A stretch of DNA of 64,000 nucleotides, from NCBI GenBank assembly GCA_900548365.1, contig URKM01000002.1, forward strand, positions 1 through 64,000, read 5' to 3'. The position numbers were made by a program, and so were the translations under genes. Positions within the stretch are counted from its first letter, which is position 1, and the number at the start of each line of letters is the position of its first letter. A model generated the notes under the pieces. That model saw only the letters and a program-made list of their open reading frames with translations, did not search any database and was not told where the DNA came from. The stretch comes from an uncultured Collinsella sp. (lineage in GTDB: Bacteria > Actinomycetota > Coriobacteriia > Coriobacteriales > Coriobacteriaceae). This document shows positions 18,486 through 26,779 of this stretch, piece by piece.

Positions 18486-20744
18486 TCAGGGTTGGCTTCC
18501 GGAGGTCGCATCCCAGATGACGCGCGGCCACTCGAGCAGCGCCACCAACACGAAGGGAAGCGACACGATAACGGGATAGAGATAGCGCATATACGTCGAT
18601 CCGTTGCAGGGTCCGATCAAGCAAACCGCCAGCACGCCGAATAGGGGCACCAGGAGCGCCAGCGCGCGCCACTGCTTCTTGCGCAGCACGTAGATTCCCG
18701 TAGCGATCAGAAGCCAGGTGTACGATGCCGAGCTCATGGTAAGGGAGATGAGGGGAAGGCGCTGGATCGCGACGCGATACAGGTTGACCATCTGCCCGCA
18801 TGCATCAACCACAGGGGCATCACAGGGGTGGAAATCGAAGTAGGCGCGATTCTCCTCGCGAGCCATGATCTTCTCGCTCTCAACCGTGCTATAGAACCAC
18901 ACGTCGCGCTCGCTGGGATAGAAATACCCATAGTAGTTGTTCGCCGCCGCGGAGATATAGCTCTCGGGGTCGAGGAAGAACATACGAGCCCACAACGAGA
19001 GGTAAGCCGCGACATCCGCGCTCGTGGCATCCTCGTTAAAGCCGTTCTTGACCGCGTCGGATTTATCGGGATCGTAACGCGCTGCAAGCGTATCGTAACC
19101 CAGCACGCGATCGATGACCTCGCGCTCCTCCTCGGAGATCAGGCCGTCGTCGGTACCGCCCTCAACGCCCGCATGCGCGCCATCATGCTTCAAGACGAAT
19201 CGCGCCGTCTGCTGAAAGGGTATGGACAGCATCTCGCGCCGGCTCCCCGGCGTGATATCCAGCGCTGGCATGAGAACGCTGTTGAATGCATATACCAACA
19301 CGAGCGTAATCGCCAGCACGCCGAACGACGCAACGCCTCCGTGCACGCGCGAACCCGCACGGCTAGACGGAGCCGCGGCAGCCGAAACAGCATGCTGCGC
19401 CCCCTGTCCCGCCTCCGCTTGAACCATAGCAGAGGACGCGGCACCGCGTGCCGCGCGGAGACGCGGATACAGGCGCTCAGCCATCGCGAACACCAGCACC
19501 AGCACGCACGCCGCCAGCGAAAACACTACGCCGCCGTTTCTCAAAAATGCAGAGCCGAGCGAACCCACGGCGAACAACACGACGTCGAAGGTGCGCGCGA
19601 ACACGCCGCCGCGCCCATCGCACATAAGGACCGCCATCTGAACGACCAACAGCGCGAACGCGTCGGCGAACAGCACGTCTTTCGTGGCGAGCACCGCGTA
19701 GTTGGAAAACAACGGCATGGCGCAGAAGAAAAGCAGCACGATGGCCCGCGGAACGAGCCCCGCCCCGAACCGGCGCAAAGCGGAGAGAATATAGGCGACC
19801 GTCGCCACCGTAAGCAGGAATTGCACGGTGGTATAAAGGAGCAGGCCCGCGTTTTCGCTACCAAACAAGGCCATACCGATCTGGACGCATCCCCCTATCA
19901 GCGCGGTGTGGACCACCGGATGATGCCCGTTCAGAAGCACATCGGGATTGAGCAGGTTGAGATAATCGCTCGTACCGTTGGGCAGGTTGAACCATTGACG
20001 TATCTGCGCGCCCGTATCCCCCATGAAGATACCGGGCATGGCGGCGATAAACGACGGCGCCCATGCCAACAGAAGGAGCGCAGCCGGAATGAGCCACGGT
20101 CGGACGTCCAGGCATACATGGACGAGGCGCCAAACAAACCCGAAACGACCCTCGCTGAATGCGTAGCGAGGCGCTCCCAACCAATCCAGGAAGCTGTAGA
20201 AGATATAGAATCCCAGGTGGCCCACGACGAGGTAGCCGGCGGCCATGATCGACGCCTTGATCGTTTGAGAGATTCCACCTAGGACGAGGGCGGCGCTATC
20301 CGTGAGGTCGTAGCTCATGCCGAATACCATGCAGCCGGCAAAGAGCACCGAGGGAATCACGACGGAGGGCCGCCAGGAGTCGCGACGGGAGAAGAGCACC
20401 GAGCGAATGGGAAAGACCAGCAACAGCGCGAGCGCGAGCAGCGGGATGGAGTCGCTGTGCCCCGCAAAGGAGAGCAGCACCTCATAGCATATGTACACAG
20501 CGCCCGTCGCGCCGGGCTGGATCTTGGCGATCGCCTCGTAGGAGACCGGAGCCAGATCGATGGAGAGCGCGGCGGCGACGAGCAGACCCAGAGCCAGGGC
20601 GACGATGTTGCACCGCATAGGATAGCGCCCGAACCAGGATGGCTGCGCCCCGCCGCGCGCATCGGCAGGCGAAGCCCCTATATGAGATGTGCAGGCTTCA
20701 ATGACATCGGGCTGCGAAGCGGCGACGTCCGCATCCTCCCCCAC
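18486..20744 (-). CDS. Large polytopic membrane protein, DUF6020-like
   Basis: This protein of about 752 residues has roughly 13-14 membrane segments. The start is uncertain: GTG 20744 has AAAGGTG six bases upstream and does not overlap the preceding gene, while a TTG at 20795 would overlap it and lacks a binding site. A loop with M-G-D-T-G-A-Q and G-H-H-P-V-V-H-T, followed by a later T-K-D-V-L-F, resembles the 575-residue protein at 26780 (A-W-H-P-P-L-H and T-K-D-V-V-F). Such proteins, placed by memory in the DUF6020 family, look like GT-C-type enzymes that use lipid-linked sugars, but no activity can be assigned. It ends the minus-strand operon that starts with the pyruvyl transferase. Confidence 0.75.
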   Translation of the reverse strand: MGEDADVAASQPDVIEACTSHIGASPADARGGAQPSWFGRYPMRCNIVALALGLLVAAALSIDLAPVSYEAIAKIQPGATGAVYICYEVLLSFAGHSDSIPLLALALLLVFPIRSVLFSRRDSWRPSVVIPSVLFAGCMVFGMSYDLTDSAALVLGGISQTIKASIMAAGYLVVGHLGFYIFYSFLDWLGAPRYAFSEGRFGFVWRLVHVCLDVRPWLIPAALLLLAWAPSFIAAMPGIFMGDTGAQIRQWFNLPNGTSDYLNLLNPDVLLNGHHPVVHTALIGGCVQIGMALFGSENAGLLLYTTVQFLLTVATVAYILSALRRFGAGLVPRAIVLLFFCAMPLFSNYAVLATKDVLFADAFALLVVQMAVLMCDGRGGVFARTFDVVLFAVGSLGSAFLRNGGVVFSLAACVLVLVFAMAERLYPRLRAARGAASSAMVQAEAGQGAQHAVSAAAAPSSRAGSRVHGGVASFGVLAITLVLVYAFNSVLMPALDITPGSRREMLSIPFQQTARFVLKHDGAHAGVEGGTDDGLISEEEREVIDRVLGYDTLAARYDPDKSDAVKNGFNEDATSADVAAYLSLWARMFFLDPESYISAAANNYYGYFYPSERDVWFYSTVESEKIMAREENRAYFDFHPCDAPVVDACGQMVNLYRVAIQRLPLISLTMSSASYTWLLIATGIYVLRKKQWRALALLVPLFGVLAVCLIGPCNGSTYMRYLYPVIVSLPFVLVALLEWPRVIWDATSGSQP

Positions 20745-20755
20745 GGACCGCACCT

Positions 20756-21790
20756 TTAGGAGAAGAGGCGCTGGAAGCGCTGAAGCGTATAGCAACCCCA
20801 GGTGACCAGACGGAACTTCATGTCGGGATGGGCGTTGCGCTCGTAAAACGCTGCGTCATCCTCGTCAAAGAAATACTCGCGCCCGTGATGGGAGATCTCG
20901 AACAGGTCGAATACGCGCGAGCGCAGGTCGCCGCTGAAGGCCCAGCGGTTGCGCTTGCCCAGCACGGTGTACTTCCAATGGCACATGTGGAGGGCGTAAT
21001 TCACGAAATTGCGCTCGCAGGCGTTCCACAGGCCGTGCTCGCGCAGTCCGTCGCGGAACGCAACCAGCGCGTCGAGCATGAAGCGATAGTCGTCATTCGT
21101 GCCGTCGCTCAAGCTGCCCTCGCGCGCACGCCGATAGTAATAAAGCGTTTCATCCAGATAATACAGGCGCTCGGCTGCGCTGAGCGCGATATAGGTGAAG
21201 GGCATGTCCTCATGGGCGCCCACCATGGGAAACTTGAGGTCGATCTCCTTGAGGTACGAGGTCCGGTACAGCTTGTTCACCGTGAACCCGACGACGCGCT
21301 TGTAGAAGTTGTCGATATCGGTCGAGCAGAACACGGTGCGCGCCGGCACGTACTCCTTGAAGACCGCGTTGGTGGGCGAGGTCTCCCCCGTCTCATCGTC
21401 GAAGTTATCCATGTCGAAGATCACGGCGTCGGTGTCGTGCTCCAGCGCGATGGAAACGAGCTGCTCGAACGCCGTGGGAACCACGTAGTCGTCGGAATCG
21501 ACGAAGCACAGGTACGCGCCCGTCGCATGGTCGATGCCGACGTTGCGGGTCGAGGCGGCGCCGGAATTCTCCTTATCGACCACCACGATACGGGGATCCT
21601 CCGCGGCGCGCGCTTGCAAGATGCCGAGGCTCCCGTCCTTGGAGCCATCGTTGACGCAGATAATCTCAAGCGAACGATACGTTTGGTTCTGAAGGGAATC
21701 GAGAAGCGTGGGTAGATAGCGCTCGGAGTTATAGACCGGCACTACGATCGAGACAAGCGGTTGCGAGGCGTTCGCGGCATCTACATTCAT
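20756..21790 (-). CDS. Glycosyltransferase family 2
   Basis: This is a 344-residue cytoplasmic GT-A glycosyltransferase. The N-terminus has the family pattern S-I-V-V-P-V-Y-N, then I-C-V-N-D-G-S-K-D-G-S, then the metal-binding F-V-D-S-D-D-Y (about residue 97). It would transfer a sugar from a nucleotide donor to a growing glycan; donor and acceptor cannot be read from sequence. It lies 33 bases after another GT2 gene and just before the polytopic membrane protein, so it is likely co-transcribed with both. The binding site before its ATG is weak, which may mean translational coupling. Confidence 0.9.
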   Translation of the reverse strand: MNVDAANASQPLVSIVVPVYNSERYLPTLLDSLQNQTYRSLEIICVNDGSKDGSLGILQARAAEDPRIVVVDKENSGAASTRNVGIDHATGAYLCFVDSDDYVVPTAFEQLVSIALEHDTDAVIFDMDNFDDETGETSPTNAVFKEYVPARTVFCSTDIDNFYKRVVGFTVNKLYRTSYLKEIDLKFPMVGAHEDMPFTYIALSAAERLYYLDETLYYYRRAREGSLSDGTNDDYRFMLDALVAFRDGLREHGLWNACERNFVNYALHMCHWKYTVLGKRNRWAFSGDLRSRVFDLFEISHHGREYFFDEDDAAFYERNAHPDMKFRLVTWGCYTLQRFQRLFS

Positions 21791-21823
21791 ATTGGGGCTT
21801 TCGACGAGGGCTATCGAGGAGGA

Positions 21824-22903
21824 CTACAGGGCGTGCTTGACGAACGAGCCGTACATGCGCAGGCGCGAGATGAGGCCGTTGGCGCAACGCGTGCGCTGAT
21901 GCTCCTTGAAGTCCTGGGGAGGATACTGGACCGCCAGGGCGCGGTCGCTAAAGGCCGCGGGATCCTCGATGAGCTCGTTGAGCTCCTTCCATTCGACGTC
22001 CTGGAACGCGGACTGCTTGAGGTTGCCGGACGCCTTGGCCTCGGCGAACTCGCGCGACATGCGCTCCATGAATTCAGGCTTGAGCGAGGCATCCAGGCGG
22101 TTGTAGTTCCACACGTAGGTCTCGTACTTCTTGGAAGGAATGACGTAGCGGAAGGCGGCGGCGCGCATGCGATCGCGGGCGAGGTGCTTCTCGAAGGACT
22201 CGTACTCGTCGCACACGCAATACATCTTGGCGCCGGACTTGACCGACGAGCCCGCATTATCCACGCGATAGTTGAGGAACGCCTTGCGCGTGATGACCAT
22301 GCGCCGCGCCGAGGTAAGCACCTTCAAGGCGAAGCCCGTATCCTGGAACGATGCGCCGGGCGTCTCGAGGAACTCGATGCCGTTCTCCTTCAGGAAGGAC
22401 GCCTTGTAGATAGCCGTCCAGATGGCGGGGCTGCCGCGCAGGATATCGGGGTGGTTCACCGTATCGAAAGCGGACTCGTACGGCGCGTCGCACAGATTGA
22501 GGACGTCCACCAGGTCGAACTGCGTGCCGTTTTCAGACATGTTCCAATAATTCGAGCGAACGACGTCTGCGTCGTTTTTCACGGCAAGGTTGTACAGGGT
22601 CTCGAACATCTCGGGGCGCGCGCAGTCATCGGACTCGACGATTCCGATATAGGCGCCGCGGGCATGCGAGAAACCGAGGTTCATCGTATGACCGTAGCCG
22701 CGGTTCTCCTTGGTGAGCACCTTCACGCGCTCATCCTTGGCGGCGTACTCCTGGGCGATCTCGAGCGAGTTATCGGTCGAGCCGTCATTCACAACGATGA
22801 TCTCGATGTCCTTCAGCGTCTGGGCGCAGATGGAATCGAGGCAGGCGGGAAGAAAAGCGGCGACGTTGTAAACGGGCACGACTACAGATACTTTGGGTGA
22901 CAT
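21824..22903 (-). CDS. Glycosyltransferase family 2
   Basis: This is a 359-residue GT2 enzyme. The start is ATG 22903, with AGGAG ten bases upstream; the TTG at 22912 overlaps that site. GT2 marks are V-S-V-V-V-P-V-Y-N-V, I-I-V-V-N-D-G-S-T-D-N-S, and a V-E-S-D-D-C in place of the usual DxD region (about residue 93). The C-terminal third resembles stealth or capsule-type GT2 proteins with a helical tail. It is the second gene of the minus-strand operon after the pyruvyl transferase, with a 41-base gap. It probably adds one residue of the same envelope glycan. Confidence 0.9.
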   Translation of the reverse strand: MSPKVSVVVPVYNVAAFLPACLDSICAQTLKDIEIIVVNDGSTDNSLEIAQEYAAKDERVKVLTKENRGYGHTMNLGFSHARGAYIGIVESDDCARPEMFETLYNLAVKNDADVVRSNYWNMSENGTQFDLVDVLNLCDAPYESAFDTVNHPDILRGSPAIWTAIYKASFLKENGIEFLETPGASFQDTGFALKVLTSARRMVITRKAFLNYRVDNAGSSVKSGAKMYCVCDEYESFEKHLARDRMRAAAFRYVIPSKKYETYVWNYNRLDASLKPEFMERMSREFAEAKASGNLKQSAFQDVEWKELNELIEDPAAFSDRALAVQYPPQDFKEHQRTRCANGLISRLRMYGSFVKHAL

Positions 22904-22944
22904 AACGGCCAATCTCCTGAACTACACAACACGAACCAGTATAA

Positions 22945-24366
22945 CTAAGCACGCGGCTCTACAATCGAACTGCAAATACGCTCCAGGAAATCGGACGTCT
23001 CCCGGAACAGGCCGTCGGGCGCGGCGGGCTCCGATGGAGCGGAGAGCAGCTCGGCAAAGCGCGCGTCGAACGAACCGTCATCCAGGCACGAGCTCGCCAT
23101 GAGCAGGTTGTCCGACATGCCGAAGACCTCGGCGATGCGACGCATCTTGTTTCGATAATGCGGGTGATCGTCTACGCACATGAACAGCGTGGGGATGCCG
23201 GCGGCAGCGGACACCAGGCACGCATGGTAGCGATACGCCAGCACCGCGTCGCAATCAAGCAGCGCGAGCCGGGACAGGTCGTCGGTATAGGGGGCGACCT
23301 CTACGAGATCAGAGACGCCGAGCTCGTCGACCAGCTGCCCGAGCAGCGTGGTGTCGAATTTCCAGAAGTTGTAGAACGGGACGAGCCTGATGCGGCAATC
23401 GTCGCCATAGCGCTCGCGGACGCGCTCGATGATGCGCGGCAGGGCGCGGCGGTTGTGCGCGTTGGTGACGTCGCCCGTCATGAAGACGACGCCCACGGTG
23501 TACGGCGAGCCCTCGGGACGCGGGGGGCGCGACCCGATGGCGCCGTTGCCGAACACGATATCCTCGCACAGCTCGACCCGCGCCACGTCGACGCCGGCGT
23601 CGCGGAGCGTTTCGAGCGAGTACCCGTCCCGCAGGGAGAAATGCTCGCAGCCCGCCACCACGGCACCGAGACGGCGCGAGAACTCCGTATCGGCCTCGAG
23701 CGAATCGTTGGCGGACAAGCCGACGGCGTAGACGTCCTTATCGCGCTTGAGCATCTCCTCGCTCAACCAGATGAAGAGGTTGCCGGTGTTGATGTTCTTG
23801 GGGTCGTGGTTGAACTGGCGCTCGTCGATGATGGCGCCGCCGCCCCATACGAGCACGTCGAAGTACTCCGCGAGCTGTCGGAGCTCCCAGATTGAGCGCG
23901 GGTAGTGGATCTGATCGACGCACGCGGGCAGCCGGCTGAAGTCGTAGTCGGGATCGTCCCACAGCAGCACGGAGACGCGTGCGCCCCTACCGCCAAGATG
24001 CTCCAGCATGGTGCGCATCATGAGTTCGTCACCGCAGTTGCTCGCTCCGTACCAGCCCGCGAGCAGGATGCGGCGGCCGGTGTACTCGCGATTGAACGAG
24101 AGGTATTCCACGTTGCAGTAGCTCGGCCTGTCGCGCACCGCCTCGAGGGCGTTGAAGCGGTCCTGAACGGCGCGGAAAGAATCATGCAGCGGGTCGAACT
24201 GCGCGCGAAGCGCGTTCACCTCGTCAAGGGACTGGGACTGGAGGGCGCGCGTCTCGGCCTGCACGCGCTGCACATCGTCGATGCGCTCGTTCAGCGCGGC
24301 GATTTGATGCTCGAAGTTGCGCGTTGTAGCCGGCAGCATCGAGCGGACATCGGATTTGACACCCAT
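22945..24366 (-). CDS. Polysaccharide pyruvyl transferase family protein (CsaB-like role possible)
   Basis: The start is ATG 24366, with GAGG nine bases upstream, giving 473 residues; the open frame beyond it runs into the divergent exporter gene. Residues about 15-75 are predicted coiled coil (heptads around E-R-I-D-D-V-Q-R-V-Q). The rest matches the pyruvyl transferase family: a Rossmann-like start (L-A-G-W-Y-G-A-S-N-C-G-D-E), V-W-G-G-G-A-I, H-F-S-L-R-D, and a late A-Y-R-Y-H-A and F-M-C-V-D-D. Family members move pyruvate from phosphoenolpyruvate onto a sugar. CsaB pyruvylates the wall polysaccharide that SLH domains bind. Given the many SLH proteins here, that role is attractive but inferred. 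It is the first gene of a four-gene operon, divergent from the exporter. Confidence 0.85.
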   Translation of the reverse strand: MGVKSDVRSMLPATTRNFEHQIAALNERIDDVQRVQAETRALQSQSLDEVNALRAQFDPLHDSFRAVQDRFNALEAVRDRPSYCNVEYLSFNREYTGRRILLAGWYGASNCGDELMMRTMLEHLGGRGARVSVLLWDDPDYDFSRLPACVDQIHYPRSIWELRQLAEYFDVLVWGGGAIIDERQFNHDPKNINTGNLFIWLSEEMLKRDKDVYAVGLSANDSLEADTEFSRRLGAVVAGCEHFSLRDGYSLETLRDAGVDVARVELCEDIVFGNGAIGSRPPRPEGSPYTVGVVFMTGDVTNAHNRRALPRIIERVRERYGDDCRIRLVPFYNFWKFDTTLLGQLVDELGVSDLVEVAPYTDDLSRLALLDCDAVLAYRYHACLVSAAAGIPTLFMCVDDHPHYRNKMRRIAEVFGMSDNLLMASSCLDDGSFDARFAELLSAPSEPAAPDGLFRETSDFLERICSSIVEPRA

Positions 24367-24441
24367 GGGAGACGACCTCGCATTCAGACAGTGCCCTGCA
24401 AAGGGAAGCGCGAAACGACCGCCTCGCATCGCGCAGATTCT

Positions 24442-24471
24442 ATGACATACAAACGTTAATGCTAATATAAC
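24442..24471 (+). promoter_or_regulatory. Candidate promoter of the glycan exporter operon
   Basis: In the 142-base divergent gap, ATGACA (24442-24447) and TATAAC (24466-24471) are separated by 18 bases and lie 38 bases before the GTG start of the exporter permease. The gap is A/T-rich compared with its surroundings and must also hold the promoter of the pyruvyl transferase operon. Confidence 0.4.
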
Positions 24472-24508
24472 CCAATGCAAAACGTCTGAGTATGAAGGTG
24501 GTCGACCC

Positions 24509-25333
24509 GTGGATTCAACCAACCAAAATACCGTTCCCGTCCATCACGAGAGCGGCTGGAAAAAAGATATCTACATCCTGAAGCAGCTTGTCGGAAAGGA
24601 TTTCAAGCTCAAGTATCGCCGCAGCTTCCTTGGTGTCCTTTGGAGCGTGCTCAACCCGCTGCTCATGATGATCGTCATGTCCGCCGTGTTCAGCACCTTC
24701 TTCGCCGGGCTGCGCGGCGCGAACATCGTCAACTACCCGCTCTACCTCATCCTGGGCAACATCACGTTCGGCCTCATGAACGATGCGACGAGCTCTTCGC
24801 TTATGTCGATCATCGGCTCCTCCTCGCTGCTCAAGAAGGTGAAGATCCACCGGTTTGTCTTCCCCGTCCAGAAAGTCCTGTTCGCGCTGGTGAACTTCTT
24901 CTTCTCGCTGATCGCCGTCGCCATCGTCATGCTGTGGTTCCGCATCATGCCCACCGTCCACATCCTCTGGCTGCCCGTGGGCCTGCTGCTCCTCATGCTC
25001 TTCTGCATGGGCGTGGGCCTCGCACTTTCCGCGCTGTCCGTGTTCTTCCGCGACGTCATCCACCTGTGGAGCGTCGTCATGACGGCATGGACCTACGCGA
25101 CCCCGCTTTTCTGGGACTTCGCGATGATCGGCGGCATGAGTCCGTTCATGCAGATCGTCCTCAAGGCGAACCCGATGTATGCCTACGTCATGTTCATGCG
25201 CGACATCTTCCTGTATCAGACGAGCCCCAGCGCGGCGGTCCTCTTCAGCTGCACGGCCTGGGCGGTCATCGCCATGGTGGTCGGATACCTGATCTTCCAT
25301 AAGACCGAGCACAAGTTCATTCTCTACATTTAG
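24509..25333 (+). CDS. ABC-2 type glycan export permease (Wzm/TagG-like)
   Basis: This 274-residue protein starts at GTG with GAAGGTGG six bases upstream. After a cytoplasmic N-terminus (K-Q-L-V-G-K-D-F-K-L-K-Y-R-R-S-F-L-G-V-L-W, the typical start of Wzm/TagG permeases) come six membrane helices. Such permeases pair with a Wzt/TagH ATPase to move a complete, lipid-linked polysaccharide or teichoic acid across the membrane. Its ATPase is the next gene, nine bases downstream. The divergent operon holds a pyruvyl transferase and glycosyltransferases, so the exported glycan is probably built by this locus. Confidence 0.9.
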   Translation: MDSTNQNTVPVHHESGWKKDIYILKQLVGKDFKLKYRRSFLGVLWSVLNPLLMMIVMSAVFSTFFAGLRGANIVNYPLYLILGNITFGLMNDATSSSLMSIIGSSSLLKKVKIHRFVFPVQKVLFALVNFFFSLIAVAIVMLWFRIMPTVHILWLPVGLLLLMLFCMGVGLALSALSVFFRDVIHLWSVVMTAWTYATPLFWDFAMIGGMSPFMQIVLKANPMYAYVMFMRDIFLYQTSPSAAVLFSCTAWAVIAMVVGYLIFHKTEHKFILYI

Positions 25334-25341
25334 GAGCATCC

Positions 25342-26694
25342 ATGTCTTCCGACATCAAGAAGGACGAGGAATACGCTATCGAGGTCAACGATGTCACCAT
25401 GGTGTTCAACATGGCATCGGAGCAGCTCAACAGCCTGAAAGAGTATTTCATCAAAATCATGAAGCGCGAGCTGTTCTTCGAGGAGTTCAAGGCCCTCAAG
25501 AACATCTCGTTCAAGATCAAGCGCGGCGAGACCGTCGGCCTCGTGGGCACCAACGGCTCGGGTAAGTCCACCATGCTCAAGGTGATCGCGGGCGTGCTCG
25601 AACCCACCTCGGGCAACTGCGTCGTGCGCGGCAACATCGCCCCCCTCATCGAGCTGGGCGCCGGCTTTGACTACGAGCTCACCGCCCGCGAGAACATCTA
25701 CCTGAACGGCGCGCTGCTGGGCTACACGCGCGAATTCATCGACAGCAAGATGGACGAGATCATCGAGTTCGCCGAGCTCGAGGATTTCATGGACATGCCC
25801 CTCAAGAACTACTCCTCGGGCATGACCGCGCGCATCGCGTTCGCCATCGCGACCATCACCGAGCCCGACGTCCTCATCGTCGACGAGACGCTCTCGGTGG
25901 GCGACGTGTTCTTCCAGCGCAAGTGCGAGAAGCGCATCAAGCACTTCGTCGACTCCGGCGACGTTACCGTGCTGCTGGTGAGCCATTCCATGGATCAGGT
26001 CGAGCGCATCTGCGAGCGCGCCATCTGGATCGAGAAGGGCGACATGCGCATGGACGGCCCCGTGGAGGACGTCTGCCAGGCGTATCGCGAGCAGTTCGCG
26101 TTCACCGATATCGCCGAGGACACCCCGCATGCCAAGGAGATCTGGTGGCTCGCGCGCCAGAAGATCTCCAAGGGCTACCCGGACGACACCTTCCGCCCCG
26201 ACGTGTTGGTGGCGCGCTGCGACGTGGCCGCGATGCTTTACCGTTACTCCGACGCCATCGATTACACGCCCTCGGCCGAGGATAAGGCGCGCTTCAAGGA
26301 CGTCGACGATAAGACGCCGCACGCCGAGTCCATCATGTGGCTGGGCAACGCCGGCATCGCCCAGGTGATGGCGGACGATGAGTTCCTCCCCCATGCCCAG
26401 GTCAAGCGACACGAACTTGCACGCATGCTCTATCTGCTCGACGGCGCGCCCGAGTTCGAGCCCACCGAGCGCCTGCACGACATGTATCCCGATGTGACGG
26501 ACGAGACCCCGGGCGCCAAGGAGATCTGGTGGCTCGCGTCCTCCGGCGTGCGCTATAGCAAAGACGACGGCACCTATGCACCCGACGAGGTCATCACGCG
26601 CCGCGACGTCGCCATCATGTTCTACAGCGTCCACAAGATTCGCGTGAAGCGCATCCAGGAGGAGCAGAAGCGCAAGGCGAAGCGCAAGTACTAG
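25342..26694 (+). CDS. Wzt-like ABC ATPase fused to three SLH-like repeats
   Basis: This 450-residue protein has no signal peptide. Residues 1-245 are a polysaccharide-export ATPase: Walker A G-T-N-G-S-G-K-S-T (about 68-76), signature Y-S-S-G-M (about 155), Walker B V-L-I-V-D-E (about 176) and H-loop V-S-H-S-M. Residues about 254-430 form three SLH-like repeats. The first is close to those of the surface proteins (T-P-H-A-K-E-I-W-W-L-A, K-G-Y-P-D, F-R-P, R-C-D-V-A-A-M-L). The second and third are more diverged (R-H-E-L-A-R-M-L and R-R-D-V-A-I-M-F). A lysine/arginine-rich tail ends the protein. Classical Wzt proteins carry a C-terminal glycan-binding domain here. An SLH module in the cytoplasm is unusual and could recognise the pyruvylated glycan (inference). 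A terminator follows. Confidence 0.92.
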   Translation: MSSDIKKDEEYAIEVNDVTMVFNMASEQLNSLKEYFIKIMKRELFFEEFKALKNISFKIKRGETVGLVGTNGSGKSTMLKVIAGVLEPTSGNCVVRGNIAPLIELGAGFDYELTARENIYLNGALLGYTREFIDSKMDEIIEFAELEDFMDMPLKNYSSGMTARIAFAIATITEPDVLIVDETLSVGDVFFQRKCEKRIKHFVDSGDVTVLLVSHSMDQVERICERAIWIEKGDMRMDGPVEDVCQAYREQFAFTDIAEDTPHAKEIWWLARQKISKGYPDDTFRPDVLVARCDVAAMLYRYSDAIDYTPSAEDKARFKDVDDKTPHAESIMWLGNAGIAQVMADDEFLPHAQVKRHELARMLYLLDGAPEFEPTERLHDMYPDVTDETPGAKEIWWLASSGVRYSKDDGTYAPDEVITRRDVAIMFYSVHKIRVKRIQEEQKRKAKRKY

Positions 26695-26728
26695 CCCGCG
26701 CACCTCGCACGATAGGCAGCTGATTGCA

Positions 26729-26769
26729 AGATGCCCGAAGCACATCCGACGTGCTTCGGGCATCTTTTT
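26729..26769 (+). terminator. Rho-independent terminator of the exporter operon
   Basis: A perfect 15-bp stem AGATGCCCGAAGCAC / GTGCTTCGGGCATCT with a seven-base loop is followed by TTTT. It lies 35 bases after the ATPase stop and just before the end of the convergent gene at 26780. Confidence 0.92.
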
Positions 26770-26779
26770 CTACAACGCG

